A stretch of 64,000 nt of DNA from Hasllibacter sp963833115 (GTDB lineage: Bacteria; Pseudomonadota; Alphaproteobacteria; Rhodobacterales; Rhodobacteraceae): assembly GCA_963833115.1 (NCBI GenBank), contig CAWHWS010000002.1:682001-746000 (forward strand). Direction: 5' to 3'. The translations under genes were made by a program, and so were the position numbers. Below the pieces are notes generated by a model. The model was not told the origin of the DNA and ran no database searches. It saw only the letters and a list, made by a program, of their open reading frames with translations. Positions 1 to 8,072 of this stretch are shown piece by piece. The number at the start of each line of letters is the position of its first letter. Position 1 is the first letter of the stretch.

Positions 1-414
1 GGCGTCGTTCTGCCAGCTCACGTTGAAGTAGTTCTCATGGCAGCGCTCGCCGGCGAAGGCCGAGGGGCCGGCATTGGGCGAGAGGTAGAACTTGCCCTGG
101 CCCGTCACCGACGGGACGATCGCCATCGCGATGTTGGAGAAGACGGGGCCCGTCATCACGTCGACGTCCTCGCTCAGGAGCAGCTCGTCGGACATCTGCA
201 CGGCGATCTCGGGCTTCTGCTGGTCGTCCTTCACGACGACCTCGATGTCGTCCCGCCCCGACATCTCGATGCCGAGCATGAACCCGTCGCGGATGTCGAG
301 CCCGAGGCCCGCGCCGCCGCCCGAGAGCGTGGTGACGAGCCCGACCTTCGTCTCGGCGAGGGCGGGGGCGGTCATCAGCGCGGCGAGCGCCGTGGCGGTG
401 ATCAGTCGGGTCAT
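1..414 (-). CDS. Branched-chain amino acid/aromatic-acid type ABC transporter periplasmic binding protein (5' part only)
   Basis: The first 138 codons of a gene that runs off the left edge. It starts at an ATG with a cleavable signal peptide (MTRLITATALAALMTAPALA, then ETK). The mature part reads VGLVTTLSGGGAGLG and later VKDDQQKPE and TGPVFSNIA, the pattern of LivJ/LivK-type (Peripla_BP_6) binding proteins that feed ABC importers. It follows kynA on the same strand after a 55-base gap, with AGGAGAG upstream of the ATG as ribosome site. By position it probably captures an aromatic acid or amino acid used by this operon (inference). Its permease and ATPase genes would lie beyond the window. 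The family is clear; the ligand is not. Confidence 0.85.
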   Translation of the reverse strand, partial: MTRLITATALAALMTAPALAETKVGLVTTLSGGGAGLGLDIRDGFMLGIEMSGRDDIEVVVKDDQQKPEIAVQMSDELLLSEDVDVMTGPVFSNIAMAIVPSVTGQGKFYLSPNAGPSAFAGERCHENYFNVSWQNDA

Positions 415-469
415 CTGGTCTCTCCTTGTCGGTCCGCGCCCTCGTGGCGGGGCGCCTGAGGGGAAGTCT

Positions 470-1303
470 CTAGAGATCGGTGCGCAGGTGCCAGAGGTCG
501 GGGAAGAGCTCGACCTCCAGCATGCGGCGCAGGTAGGCGACCCCCGAGGTGCCGCCCGTGCCGCGCTTGAAGCCGATGATCCGCTCGACGGTGGTGACGT
601 GGTTGAAGCGCCAGCGGCGGAAGTAGTCCTCCAGATCCACCAGCTTCTCGCCCAGCTCGTAGAGCAGCCAGTGGGCGGCCGGGTCGCGGTAGACCGCGAG
701 CCAGGCGGCGCGGACGGCCTCGTCCGGGGCGTGCGGCGCCGTGCGGTCGCGCGCGGCGGCGGCGCCGACGTCGAAGCCCGCCTCCGCCAGCGTGCCGATG
801 GCGGCGTCGTAGAGGCTCGGCCGCGCCATCTCGGCCTCGAGCGCGGCCACCTCGTCCGGTCGGTGCGCGTGCTGGCGCAGCATGGCGGGGTTGCGGTTGC
901 CCAGCACGAACTCGCAGGTCCGGTATTGATGCGACTGGAACCCGGAGGACGCGCCGAGCTCGCCCCGGAACTCGGTGTACTCGGACGGCGTCATCGTGCG
1001 CAGCACGTCCCAGGCGCCCATCATCTGCTCGAAGATGCGCGCGACGCGGGTGAGCATCTTGAACGCCGGGCGCAGCTCGCCGGCCTCGATCGCGGCGCGC
1101 GCGGCATGGAGCTCGTGGATCGCGAGGCGCATCCAGAGCTCGGTCGTCTGGTGCTGGACGATGAACAGCATCTCGTCGTGCGCGTCGGTCTTCGGGTGCT
1201 GCGCGCCCAGGATCGCGTCCAGGCCCAGGTAGTCGCCGTAGGACATGCGGCGCGCGAAGTCCTGCTCGGCGCCCTCGGCGGCGGGATCGTAGGGGCAGCT
1301 CAT
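470..1303 (-). CDS. kynA: Tryptophan 2,3-dioxygenase
   Basis: Cytoplasmic haem dioxygenase that opens the indole ring of L-tryptophan with O2 to give N-formyl-L-kynurenine, the first step of the kynurenine pathway. 277 residues, the usual bacterial length. Family motifs are visible: FIVQHQTTELWMRL near residue 50, SGFQSHQYR near 110, and the haem-ligand segment FNHVTTVERIIGFKRGTGG with His235 near the C-terminus. The ATG overlaps the stop of the CoA ligase by 4 nt (ATGA), so translation is probably coupled. Co-transcription with aryl-CoA ligase and anthraniloyl-CoA-type monooxygenase genes implies tryptophan is degraded through anthranilate. Kynurenine formamidase and kynureninase are not in the window. 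Confidence 0.95.
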   Translation of the reverse strand: MSCPYDPAAEGAEQDFARRMSYGDYLGLDAILGAQHPKTDAHDEMLFIVQHQTTELWMRLAIHELHAARAAIEAGELRPAFKMLTRVARIFEQMMGAWDVLRTMTPSEYTEFRGELGASSGFQSHQYRTCEFVLGNRNPAMLRQHAHRPDEVAALEAEMARPSLYDAAIGTLAEAGFDVGAAAARDRTAPHAPDEAVRAAWLAVYRDPAAHWLLYELGEKLVDLEDYFRRWRFNHVTTVERIIGFKRGTGGTSGVAYLRRMLEVELFPDLWHLRTDL

Positions 1304-2907
1304 GCCGGCGTCCGCAAGGCGAAGCGCTGGATCTTGCCCGTCTGGGTCTTGGGCAGGGCATCGACGAAGACGATCCGCCGAGGGTACTTGTAGGGCGCGA
1401 TGACGGCCTTCACGTGGTCCTGCAACGCCTTCGCGTCGGCGCTCGCGCCAGGCGCGAGGACGACGTGCGCCTCCACGATCTGCCCGCGCTCCGCGTCCGG
1501 CGCCCCGATCACCGCGCATTCGGCGACGGCGGGGTGCGACAGGAGCGCAGCCTCCACCTCGGGCCCGGCGATGTTGTAGCCGGCGCTCACGATCATGTCG
1601 TCGTTGCGCGCGGCGAAGCGGAACGTCCCGTCCGGATCGCGCACGAAGCTGTCGCCGGTGACGTTCCAGCCGCCCTCCACGTAGCCCTCCTGCCGGTCGT
1701 CCGCGAGGTAGCGGCAGCCCGTCGGCCCGCGCACCGCGAGGCGGCCGACCGTGCCGTCCGGCACGTCGCCGCCGCCCGGGCCGATGACCTTCGCCTCGTA
1801 GCCGGGCACGGGGCGGCCCGTCCGGCCCGGCCCATGATCGTCGAGACGATTGGAGAGGAAGATGTGCAGCATCTCGGTCGCGCCGATGCCGTCGAGGATG
1901 GGCACCCCGGTGCGGCGCACCCACTCGTCGTGGACGGGCGCGGGCAGCGTCTCCCCGGCGGAGACGGCGACGCGCAGGGAGGAGAGGTCCGCGCCCTCGT
2001 CCATCGCGGCCATCATCGCCCGGTAGGCGGTGGGCGCGGTGAAGCAGATCGTCGCGCGGTAGCGCTCGATGATCTCGATCATGTTCGGCGGGGAGGCGGC
2101 CTCCAGCAGCGTCGCCGTCGCGCCGAAGCGCAGGGGGAAGATCGCGAGCCCGCCCAGCCCGAAGGTGAAGGCGAGCGGCGGCGAGCCGACGAACACGTCC
2201 TCCGGCGTGACCTGCAGGACGTTGGCGGCGTAGGCGTCCGCGACGATCAGGAGGTCGCGGTGGAAGTGCATCGTCGCCTTGGGCTCGCCCGTGGTGCCCG
2301 AGGTGAAGCCCAGGAGGGCCACGTCGCAGGCGCCGGTGGGCACGGCGTCGAAGCGCACCGGCTTCTCGAGCGCCAGCGCGTCGAGCGCGCCGTCATGGCT
2401 GGCCGTGCCGTCGAAGGCGACCACGCGCACCCCGGTCTCGGCGGCGCAGGCCTCCATCTCGTCCATCAGGCGCGCGTCGCAGAGCGCGAGCGAGACCTCG
2501 GCCTTGCGCACGATCTTGGTCAGCTCGCCGGCGCGCAGCATGGGCATGGTGTTGACCACCACCGCGCCCGCCTTGGTCGCCGCCAGCCAGGCCGCGACCA
2601 TGGCGGGGTTGTTCGCCGAGCGGATCAGGACGCGCGCGCCGGGCACCACGCCCAGGTCCTCCACGAGCGCGTGGGCGAGGCGGCTCGTCCAGTCGGCCAG
2701 CTCCTTGTAGGTGCGCCGCCGGCCGTTCCCGATCAGGGCCGTGCGGTCACCGAAGCCGCGCGCGACCTGGCCGTCCGTCAGTTCGACCGCGGCGTTCAGG
2801 CGCTCCGGGTAGGAGAGTCCGCCGAGTGGCAGGTCCGGCCAGAGATGCGCGGGCGGCAGGTTGTCGCGGGCGAACGTGTCGACATGGGCGGTCGGGCCGA
2901 GGGTCAT
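1300..2907 (-). CDS. Benzoate/2-aminobenzoate-type aryl-CoA ligase
   Basis: 535-residue ANL-superfamily adenylating enzyme that would activate an aromatic acid with ATP and CoA. The phosphate-binding loop TSGTTGEPK lies at residues 202-210, the GATE motif (GIGATEMLHIF) near 350, the hinge region near 440, and the catalytic C-terminal lysine is K525 (KTQTGKIQR). The N-terminus (DNLPPAHLWPDL) resembles the benzoate-CoA/2-aminobenzoate-CoA ligase subgroup. Sitting between MarR and kynA, the most economical substrate is anthranilate, giving 2-aminobenzoyl-CoA for the monooxygenase (inference). Both ends overlap neighbours by 4 nt. Start at 2907 chosen because it gives the ATGA overlap with the regulator and the family N-terminus; longer starts add unrelated sequence. 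Confidence 0.88.
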   Translation of the reverse strand: MTLGPTAHVDTFARDNLPPAHLWPDLPLGGLSYPERLNAAVELTDGQVARGFGDRTALIGNGRRRTYKELADWTSRLAHALVEDLGVVPGARVLIRSANNPAMVAAWLAATKAGAVVVNTMPMLRAGELTKIVRKAEVSLALCDARLMDEMEACAAETGVRVVAFDGTASHDGALDALALEKPVRFDAVPTGACDVALLGFTSGTTGEPKATMHFHRDLLIVADAYAANVLQVTPEDVFVGSPPLAFTFGLGGLAIFPLRFGATATLLEAASPPNMIEIIERYRATICFTAPTAYRAMMAAMDEGADLSSLRVAVSAGETLPAPVHDEWVRRTGVPILDGIGATEMLHIFLSNRLDDHGPGRTGRPVPGYEAKVIGPGGGDVPDGTVGRLAVRGPTGCRYLADDRQEGYVEGGWNVTGDSFVRDPDGTFRFAARNDDMIVSAGYNIAGPEVEAALLSHPAVAECAVIGAPDAERGQIVEAHVVLAPGASADAKALQDHVKAVIAPYKYPRRIVFVDALPKTQTGKIQRFALRTPA

Positions 2908-3383
2908 CGCGCGCCACCGGCGATGGCGTCGAGATGGGGCGCGAGAGCGCGGATGTCGTCCGGGCCGAGCATGCCCAGGAGCTCGTCCACCCAGCCCTCG
3001 TGGGCCTCGGCCTGGGCGGCGAAGGTCGCGCGGCCGCCGGGCGTGAGGCGCACGCGCAGGGCGCGGCGGTCCCCGGCGACCGCGGCGCGGTCCACGAGCC
3101 CCTCGGCCACGAGCCGGTCGACGATGCCCGTCACGTTGCCGGCCGACACGCGCAGATGGCCCGAGAGCTCCGTCATCCGGAGGCCCGCCGGATGGCGCGC
3201 CAGCGTGGCGAGGACGTCGAACCGGGGCAGGGTGGTGCCCTGCTGCGCGCGCATCCGCTCGCGCAGGGTCGATTCGACCCGCGAGGACGCGCCCAGCAGC
3301 TTGAGCCACAGGCGCAGCCGGTCCTTCGACAGGGGCTCGGCGGGTGACGGCCCGGCGCTCCGGGCGAGCGCGGGGCGGCTCAT
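2904..3383 (-). CDS. MarR-family transcriptional regulator
   Basis: 159-residue winged helix-turn-helix protein. The central part (LATLARHPAGLRMTELSGHLRVSAG with NVTGIVDRLVAEGLV) is the MarR recognition-helix region, and DRRALRVRLTPGG is the beta wing. It is encoded inside the catabolic operon, overlapping the monooxygenase stop and the CoA ligase start by 4 nt each. MarR proteins in aromatic-acid operons are often derepressed by the aryl-CoA intermediate, so local control of the promoter near 4996-5023 is likely (inference). I see no convincing palindromic operator. Confidence 0.9.
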   Translation of the reverse strand: MSRPALARSAGPSPAEPLSKDRLRLWLKLLGASSRVESTLRERMRAQQGTTLPRFDVLATLARHPAGLRMTELSGHLRVSAGNVTGIVDRLVAEGLVDRAAVAGDRRALRVRLTPGGRATFAAQAEAHEGWVDELLGMLGPDDIRALAPHLDAIAGGAR

Positions 3384-4969
3384 GCGGCGTCCTCCGCCGC
3401 GCTCGTCCAGCCCGGGGAGGCCAGGGCGTCCGAGCTCATCGCGACGAGGTCGGCGCGGCCCGCGAGGAGGAGGCCGTTCGCGTCGTCGCGGGTGATGCCG
3501 CCGCCGTCGACCATCACGGCCACGCCCGTCTCGGCGCGGATGCGGTCGGCCAGGGCGGCGCGGCGCAGGCCCGCCTTGCGGTCCGGATCGCCCGACGGAT
3601 CGTGGAGGTAGACGAGCGGCGCGGCTGCGGCGGCCGCGGCGCGCACCAGGGCCTCCGGCTCGCCATCCGCCGCCAGGATCGCGGCCGGCGGCAAGGCGAT
3701 CTCGGCGGCGCCGAGGGTGAGGCGCAGGCCGTCCCCGTCCGGGCGAAGGGCGCCCGGCCCCGCGACCCGGCCCGGCAGCGTCGCATCGCCCACCACCAGC
3801 GGCGCGTCCACGGGCGCGCCCGGCCCGCCGGCGAACCACGCCTCCGCCTCCGCCAGCCAGGCCGGGTCGCGGCGGCGCAGGTTCTCGTGCCCGATCCGCT
3901 GCGAGCGCGTGAGCATGGCGTAATTGAGCTGAATCGGGTCGAGATGCAGGTGGCGGTCGACGTTCTCGAACCACTCCAGGGAGTTGAGCGCCGCGGTCTG
4001 AAGCCGCAGGACCTCGACCCGCCGCGTCTCCTCGTATCGGGCGAGGGCGGCGGGCACGTCCGGCTCCTCGGCGAGGGCTTCGGCCAGCCCGATCGCGCTC
4101 TCGAGGGCGAGCTTGGTGCCCGATCCGATGGAGAAATGCGCCGTGGCCGCGGCGTCGCCCATGAGCGCCACGTTCTCGTGGTGCCAGCGCTCGCACAGGA
4201 CGCGGGGGAAGTTGATCCACGCCGAGCCGCGGATATGGCGCGCGTTGCTCATTAGGGGGTGTCCGCCGAGATGCCGCGCGAAGATGCGCTCGCAGGTGGC
4301 GACGCTCTCCTCCTGGGTCATGCTCTCGAAGCCCCACGCGTCCCAGGTTCCCTGGCCGCACTCCACGATGAACGTCGCCGTCCCGGGCTCGAACTGGTAG
4401 GCATGCACCCACATCCAGCCGTGCTCGGTCTTCTCGAAGATGAAGGTGAAGGCGTCCTCGAAGCGCTGCGTCGTGCCGAGCCAGCAGAACTTGCAGGCCC
4501 GCAGATCGGTCATCGGGCGGAACGCGCCCTCGAACCGGGCGCGGGTGCGGGAGTTGAGCCCGTCGCAGGCCACGACGAGGTCGTGCGACGCCATCAGGTC
4601 CGCGATGTCGGCCTCGGTCTCGAAGCGCAGGTCGACGCCGAGCGCACGGGCCCGGTCCGTCAGGATCTGCAGCAGGCGCTTGCGCCCGATCCCGCAGAAC
4701 CCGTGCCCCCCCGAGACGACGCGCGCGTCACCGATGACGAGGGCCATGTCGTCCCAATAGGCGAAGTGGTCGCGGATCGCGTCCGCCGAGGGCGCGTCGT
4801 TGGCCGCGAGGTTGCCGAGCGTCTCGTCCGAGAGGACGACGCCCCAGCCGAACGTGTCGTCGGGGCGGTTGCGCTCGTAGACGGTGACCTCCGCCCCCGG
4901 ATCGCGCAGGCGGTGCGAGATCGCGAAGTAGAGGCCGGCGGGGCCGCCGCCGAGGCACGCGATCTTCAT
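3380..4969 (-). CDS. Anthraniloyl-CoA/salicylyl-CoA-type FAD monooxygenase with shortened C-terminal reductase remnant
   Basis: 529-residue flavoprotein. The N-terminal Rossmann motif GGGPAGLYFAI and the ERNRPDDTFGWGVVLSD segment (residues about 30-50) match the monooxygenase half of 2-aminobenzoyl-CoA monooxygenase/reductase and salicylyl-CoA 5-hydroxylase; VALMGDAAATAHFSIGSG near 270 is the second FAD motif. As I remember the family, full members are about 770 residues with a complete old-yellow-enzyme barrel after residue 380. Here about 150 residues follow, and only the last strand-helix units of a barrel are recognisable (DRIRAETGVAVM, then LLLAGRADLVAM). It probably hydroxylates an aryl-CoA with NAD(P)H and O2; reductase activity is doubtful. 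First gene of the operon; AAGGA 10 nt before the ATG. Confidence 0.82.
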   Translation of the reverse strand: MKIACLGGGPAGLYFAISHRLRDPGAEVTVYERNRPDDTFGWGVVLSDETLGNLAANDAPSADAIRDHFAYWDDMALVIGDARVVSGGHGFCGIGRKRLLQILTDRARALGVDLRFETEADIADLMASHDLVVACDGLNSRTRARFEGAFRPMTDLRACKFCWLGTTQRFEDAFTFIFEKTEHGWMWVHAYQFEPGTATFIVECGQGTWDAWGFESMTQEESVATCERIFARHLGGHPLMSNARHIRGSAWINFPRVLCERWHHENVALMGDAAATAHFSIGSGTKLALESAIGLAEALAEEPDVPAALARYEETRRVEVLRLQTAALNSLEWFENVDRHLHLDPIQLNYAMLTRSQRIGHENLRRRDPAWLAEAEAWFAGGPGAPVDAPLVVGDATLPGRVAGPGALRPDGDGLRLTLGAAEIALPPAAILAADGEPEALVRAAAAAAAPLVYLHDPSGDPDRKAGLRRAALADRIRAETGVAVMVDGGGITRDDANGLLLAGRADLVAMSSDALASPGWTSAAEDAA

Positions 4970-4995
4970 GAGGTGCGGGTCCTTGCCATGAGGTC

Positions 4996-5023
4996 ACGGT
5001 ACCCGGCGCGCGAGACATTTCAA
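4996..5023 (-). promoter_or_regulatory. Candidate promoter of the tryptophan/anthranilate operon
   Basis: On the minus strand TTGAAA (5023-5018) and TACCGT (5001-4996) are 16 bp apart, 27 bp upstream of the monooxygenase start. The surrounding 5017-5035 is the most AT-rich patch nearby. The -10 is weak, as expected if the MarR protein or an activator controls it. Pattern match only. Confidence 0.4.
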
Positions 5024-5066
5024 GCCTAAAATATCGAGACCGGAACATCCCGCCTCGCGGATGCCC

Positions 5067-5095
5067 TTGAACTGGGCGCGAGGGGGGCGTAGCTA
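5067..5095 (+). promoter_or_regulatory. Promoter of the rimP-nusA-infB operon
   Basis: TTGAAC (5067-5072) and TAGCTA (5090-5095) are separated by 17 bp, close to the sigma-70 consensus as used in Rhodobacteraceae. It lies about 100 bp upstream of the rimP start and is divergent from the catabolic operon. Transcription would begin near 5102, leaving a leader of roughly 95 nt that contains the hairpin at 5149-5174. Confidence 0.6.
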
Positions 5096-5148
5096 GCCAT
5101 CGACAGCGGCGCGCCGGCCTCCACCCCCGGCGCCCACCGAACCGAGGA

Positions 5149-5174
5149 GCGGGCCGTCTGGACCCGCTTTTTTT
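5149..5174 (+). terminator. Intrinsic terminator/attenuator in the rimP leader
   Basis: GCGGG (5149-5153) pairs with CCCGC (5163-5167), followed at once by seven T (5168-5174). It is the only classical T-tract terminator I found in this GC-rich window. It lies between the probable promoter and rimP, 23 nt before the start codon, so it either attenuates the operon or ends a short leader RNA of about 70 nt. NusA, encoded by this operon, acts on such hairpins, so autoregulation is plausible (inference). Confidence 0.65.
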
Positions 5175-5197
5175 ATGCCCAGCCGATGGAGGCCCAG

Positions 5198-5800
5198 ATG
5201 AGCGACCTCGTCGCCAAGACCGCGATGGACCAGCGCCTGGCCGAGATCGTGCGCCCGGGGATCGAGGACCTGGGCTACGAGCTCATCCGTCTGCGCCTGA
5301 TGTCGGGCAAGACGCCGATCCTGCAGATCATGGCCGACCGCCCCGGCGGCGGGATCGAGGTGGACGACTGCGCCCTCATCTCCACCGACGTGAGCGCCAA
5401 CCTCGACGTGGTCGACCCGATCGAGGAGGAGTACACCCTGGAGGTGTCCTCGCCGGGCATCGACCGGCCGCTGACCCGGCTCAAGGATTTCGACGTCTGG
5501 GCCGGCTACGAGGCGAAGCTGGAGACGGCCGAGCTGATCGACGGGCGCCGCCGCTTCAAGGGCACGCTCGCCGGGACCGAGGGCGAGGAGGTGCTGGTCG
5601 AGATCGAGGAGGGCACGATCGGCCTTCGCTTCGACTGGCTCAGCGACGCCAAGCTCGTGCTCACCGACGAGCTGATCCGCGACGTGCTGCGGGCCCGCAA
5701 GGACAAGGGCGCCATCGACGAGGCGCAATTCGACAGCGTCGAGACATTCATGGACGACGAAGGCGAGGCCGAGGCCGCCGCCCCCCGAAAGGACCACTGA
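5198..5800 (+). CDS. rimP: Ribosome maturation factor RimP
   Basis: 200-residue cytoplasmic factor needed for maturation of the 30S ribosomal subunit. The family core is visible as GYELIRLRLMSGKTPILQIM near residue 25, ISTDVSANLDVVDPI near 65 and LEVSSPGIDRPLT near 85, followed by the SH3-like C-terminal domain. The start at 5198 is preferred over the ATG at 5186 because GGAGG (5188-5192) stands 5 nt before it; the earlier ATG would lie on that Shine-Dalgarno sequence. It ends 1 base before nusA. First gene of the operon rimP-nusA-ylxR-infB. Confidence 0.95.
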   Translation: MSDLVAKTAMDQRLAEIVRPGIEDLGYELIRLRLMSGKTPILQIMADRPGGGIEVDDCALISTDVSANLDVVDPIEEEYTLEVSSPGIDRPLTRLKDFDVWAGYEAKLETAELIDGRRRFKGTLAGTEGEEVLVEIEEGTIGLRFDWLSDAKLVLTDELIRDVLRARKDKGAIDEAQFDSVETFMDDEGEAEAAAPRKDH

Positions 5801-5801
5801 C

Positions 5802-7424
5802 ATGGCCATCACCTCCGCCAACCAGCTCGAGCTCCTGCAGACCGCCGAGGCGGTCGCGCGCGAGAAGATGATCGACCCCGCCCTCGTGGTGGAGGCGATG
5901 GAGGAGTAGCTCGCCCGCGCCGCCAAGTCCCGCTACGGCGACGGCATGGACATCCGGGTCAGCATCGACCGCAAGACCGGCCGCGCGACCTTCACCCGCG
6001 TGCGCACGGTGGTCGCCGAGGAGGAGCTCGAGAACTACCAGGCCGAGATGACCGTCGAGCAGGCCCGCGACCACCTCGAGGATCCGAAGGTCGGCGACAC
6101 GATCGTCGACGAGGTCCCGCCCGTGGAGATGAACCGCATCGCCGCGCAGTCGGCCAAGCAGGTGATCCTCCAGAAGGTGCGCGAGGCCGAGCGCGACAAG
6201 CAGTTCGAGGACTACAAGGACCGGATCGGCACGATCATCAACGTCGCCGTCAAGCGCGAGGAGTACGGCAACCTCATCGTGGACCTCTCGCCGGGCGAGG
6301 GCGTGCTGCGCCGCTCGGACAAGATCGGCCGCGAGAGCTACCGCCCCGGCGACCGCATCCGCGTCTACATCAAGGACGTGCGCCGGGAGATCAGGGGCCC
6401 GCAGATCTTCCTGTCGCGCACCGCGAACGAGTTCATGATCGAGCTCTTCCGCATGGAGGTGCCGGAGATCTACGACAACATCATCGAGATCAAGGCCGTC
6501 GCCCGCGACCCGGGCAGCCGCGCCAAGATCGGCGTGATCTCCTACGACAGCTCCATCGACCCGGTCGGCGCCTGCGTCGGCATGCGCGGCAGCCGGGTGC
6601 AGGCGGTCGTCAACGAGCTCCAGGGCGAGAAGATCGACATCATCCCCTGGAACGAGGACATGCCCACCTTCCTCGTCAACGCGCTGCAGCCAGCCGAGGT
6701 GTCCAAGGTCGTCTTCGACGAGGACGCCGAGCGCATCGAGGTCGTGGTGCCCGACGAGCAGCTCAGCCTCGCGATCGGCCGGCGCGGTCAGAACGTGCGC
6801 CTCGCCTCGCAGCTCACCGGCCTCGACATCGACATCCTCACCGAGGAGGAGGAGAGCCAGCGCCGCCAGAAGGAGTTCGAGGAGCGCACCCAGCTCTTCG
6901 TCGGCGCGCTCGACCTGGACGAGTTCTTCGCCCAGCTCCTGGTCGCCGAGGGGTTCACCTCTCTGGAGGAGGTCGCCTATGTCGACCGCTCGGAGCTAAC
7001 GGTGATCGACGGCGTGGACGAGGACACGGCCGAGGAGCTGCAGACCCGGGCCGCCGAGCATCTCGAGGCGATCGCCGCCAAGGCCCTCGAGAAGGCGCGC
7101 GAGCTCGGCGCGGAGGACAGCCTCATTGCATTCGACGGGCTGACCCCCCAGATGGTCGAGGCGCTCGCCCAGGACGACGTGAAGTCGCTCGAGGATTTCG
7201 CGACCCTCGCCGACTGGGAGATCGCCGGCGGCTGGACGGTCGAGAACGGCGAGCGCAAGAAGGACGACGGGGTGCTGGAGCCCTTCGACATCGGGCTGGA
7301 GGAGGCGCAGAAGATGATCATGACCGCGCGTGTCCTTCTGGGCTGGGTCGATCCCGAGGAGCTCGAGCGCGAGCGCCTCGCCAAGGAGGCCGCCGAGGCC
7401 GAAGCCGCGGAGGCCCCGGCCTGA
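5802..7424 (+). CDS. nusA: Transcription termination/antitermination factor NusA, interrupted by an in-frame amber codon
   Basis: NusA binds RNA polymerase and nascent RNA and controls pausing, termination and antitermination; it is normally essential. The frame opens at ATG 5802 (AAGGAC upstream, 1 base after the rimP stop) and reads MAITSANQLELLQTAEAVAR, the normal start. At 5907-5909, codon 36, it meets TAG, then continues in the same frame with LARAAKSRYGDG and MDIRVSIDRKTG to 7424 (540 sense-equivalent codons). S1 (about 140-210), two KH (about 230-350) and two C-terminal acidic repeat domains are intact. Relatives have a sense codon here, Ser as I recall; TCG to TAG is one change. The next in-frame start is ATG 5946, without a good ribosome site, which would remove 48 residues of the polymerase-binding domain. 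Sequencing error, suppression or reinitiation cannot be told apart here. Confidence 0.9.
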
Positions 7425-7442
7425 TGGCCGGGATGTCCCGGA

Positions 7443-8072
7443 ATGACCCGTGGTGGAGCCACCAAGGAGCGTGACGCCCCCGAGCGTCGCTGCCTCGTCA
7501 CCGGCGAGAGCGGCGGCAAGGCCGGGCTGATCCGCTTCGTCGCCGGCCCCTCGGGGCAGGTGGTGCCCGACGTGGCCGGCAAGCTGCCGGGCCGGGGCTT
7601 CTACGTCACCGCCGAGCGCGCCGCCTTGCAGCGCGCGATCGACAAGCGCCTCTTCGCCCGCGGGGCCAAGGCGCCGGTCGAGGTGCCCGACGGCCTCTTG
7701 GACATGATCGAGGCGCAGCTCCTGCGCCGGGTCCAGGACGGCATCGCGCTGGCGCGCAAGGCCGGCCGCGCTGTGACGGGCTACGAGAAGGTCAAGGGCT
7801 GGCTGCTGACGGGCGAGGGGAAGGTCCTCGTCCAGGCCAGCGACGGCTCCGGCCGGCAGAAGACCAAGCTGAACACGCCACAGGACGGCCGATTCATCGG
7901 CGCCCTGACGGCGGAGGAACTGGGACTGGCCTTCGGCCGCGCGTCGGCGATCCATGCCGCGCTCGCGTCTGGTAGGTTGACGACCCGTATTGTAGAGGAC
8001 GCGGCGAAGCTCGCCGGTCTCAGGACAGCAGGCGGCGGCGATCCGGCCGCCGGGAAGGAACCCATCGCATGA
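7443..8072 (+). CDS. RNA-binding protein, YlxR (DUF448) fused to an L7Ae-like domain
   Basis: 209 residues, between nusA and infB as in most bacteria. The N-terminal part carries the YlxR signatures ERRCLVTGE (residues 13-21) and LPGRGFYVT near 50. From about residue 85 (IEAQLLRRVQDGIALARKAG) an L7Ae/L30e-like RNA-binding fold follows. This two-domain form is usual in alphaproteobacteria. A role in ribosome or RNase P-linked RNA metabolism is known only for YlxR relatives. Its stop overlaps the infB ATG by 4 nt. ATG at 7424 and 7433 are out of frame, which fixes the start at 7443. Confidence 0.88.
   Translation: MTRGGATKERDAPERRCLVTGESGGKAGLIRFVAGPSGQVVPDVAGKLPGRGFYVTAERAALQRAIDKRLFARGAKAPVEVPDGLLDMIEAQLLRRVQDGIALARKAGRAVTGYEKVKGWLLTGEGKVLVQASDGSGRQKTKLNTPQDGRFIGALTAEELGLAFGRASAIHAALASGRLTTRIVEDAAKLAGLRTAGGGDPAAGKEPIA

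Noticed and set aside
5186..5800. ATG 5186 as start of rimP
   Set aside because: It coincides with the Shine-Dalgarno sequence that serves ATG 5198.
5907..5909. Amber codon in nusA as pyrrolysine or other programmed recoding
   Set aside because: No pyl genes in view, pyrrolysine is unknown in this group, and no recoding element is visible after the codon; error, suppression or reinitiation are simpler.
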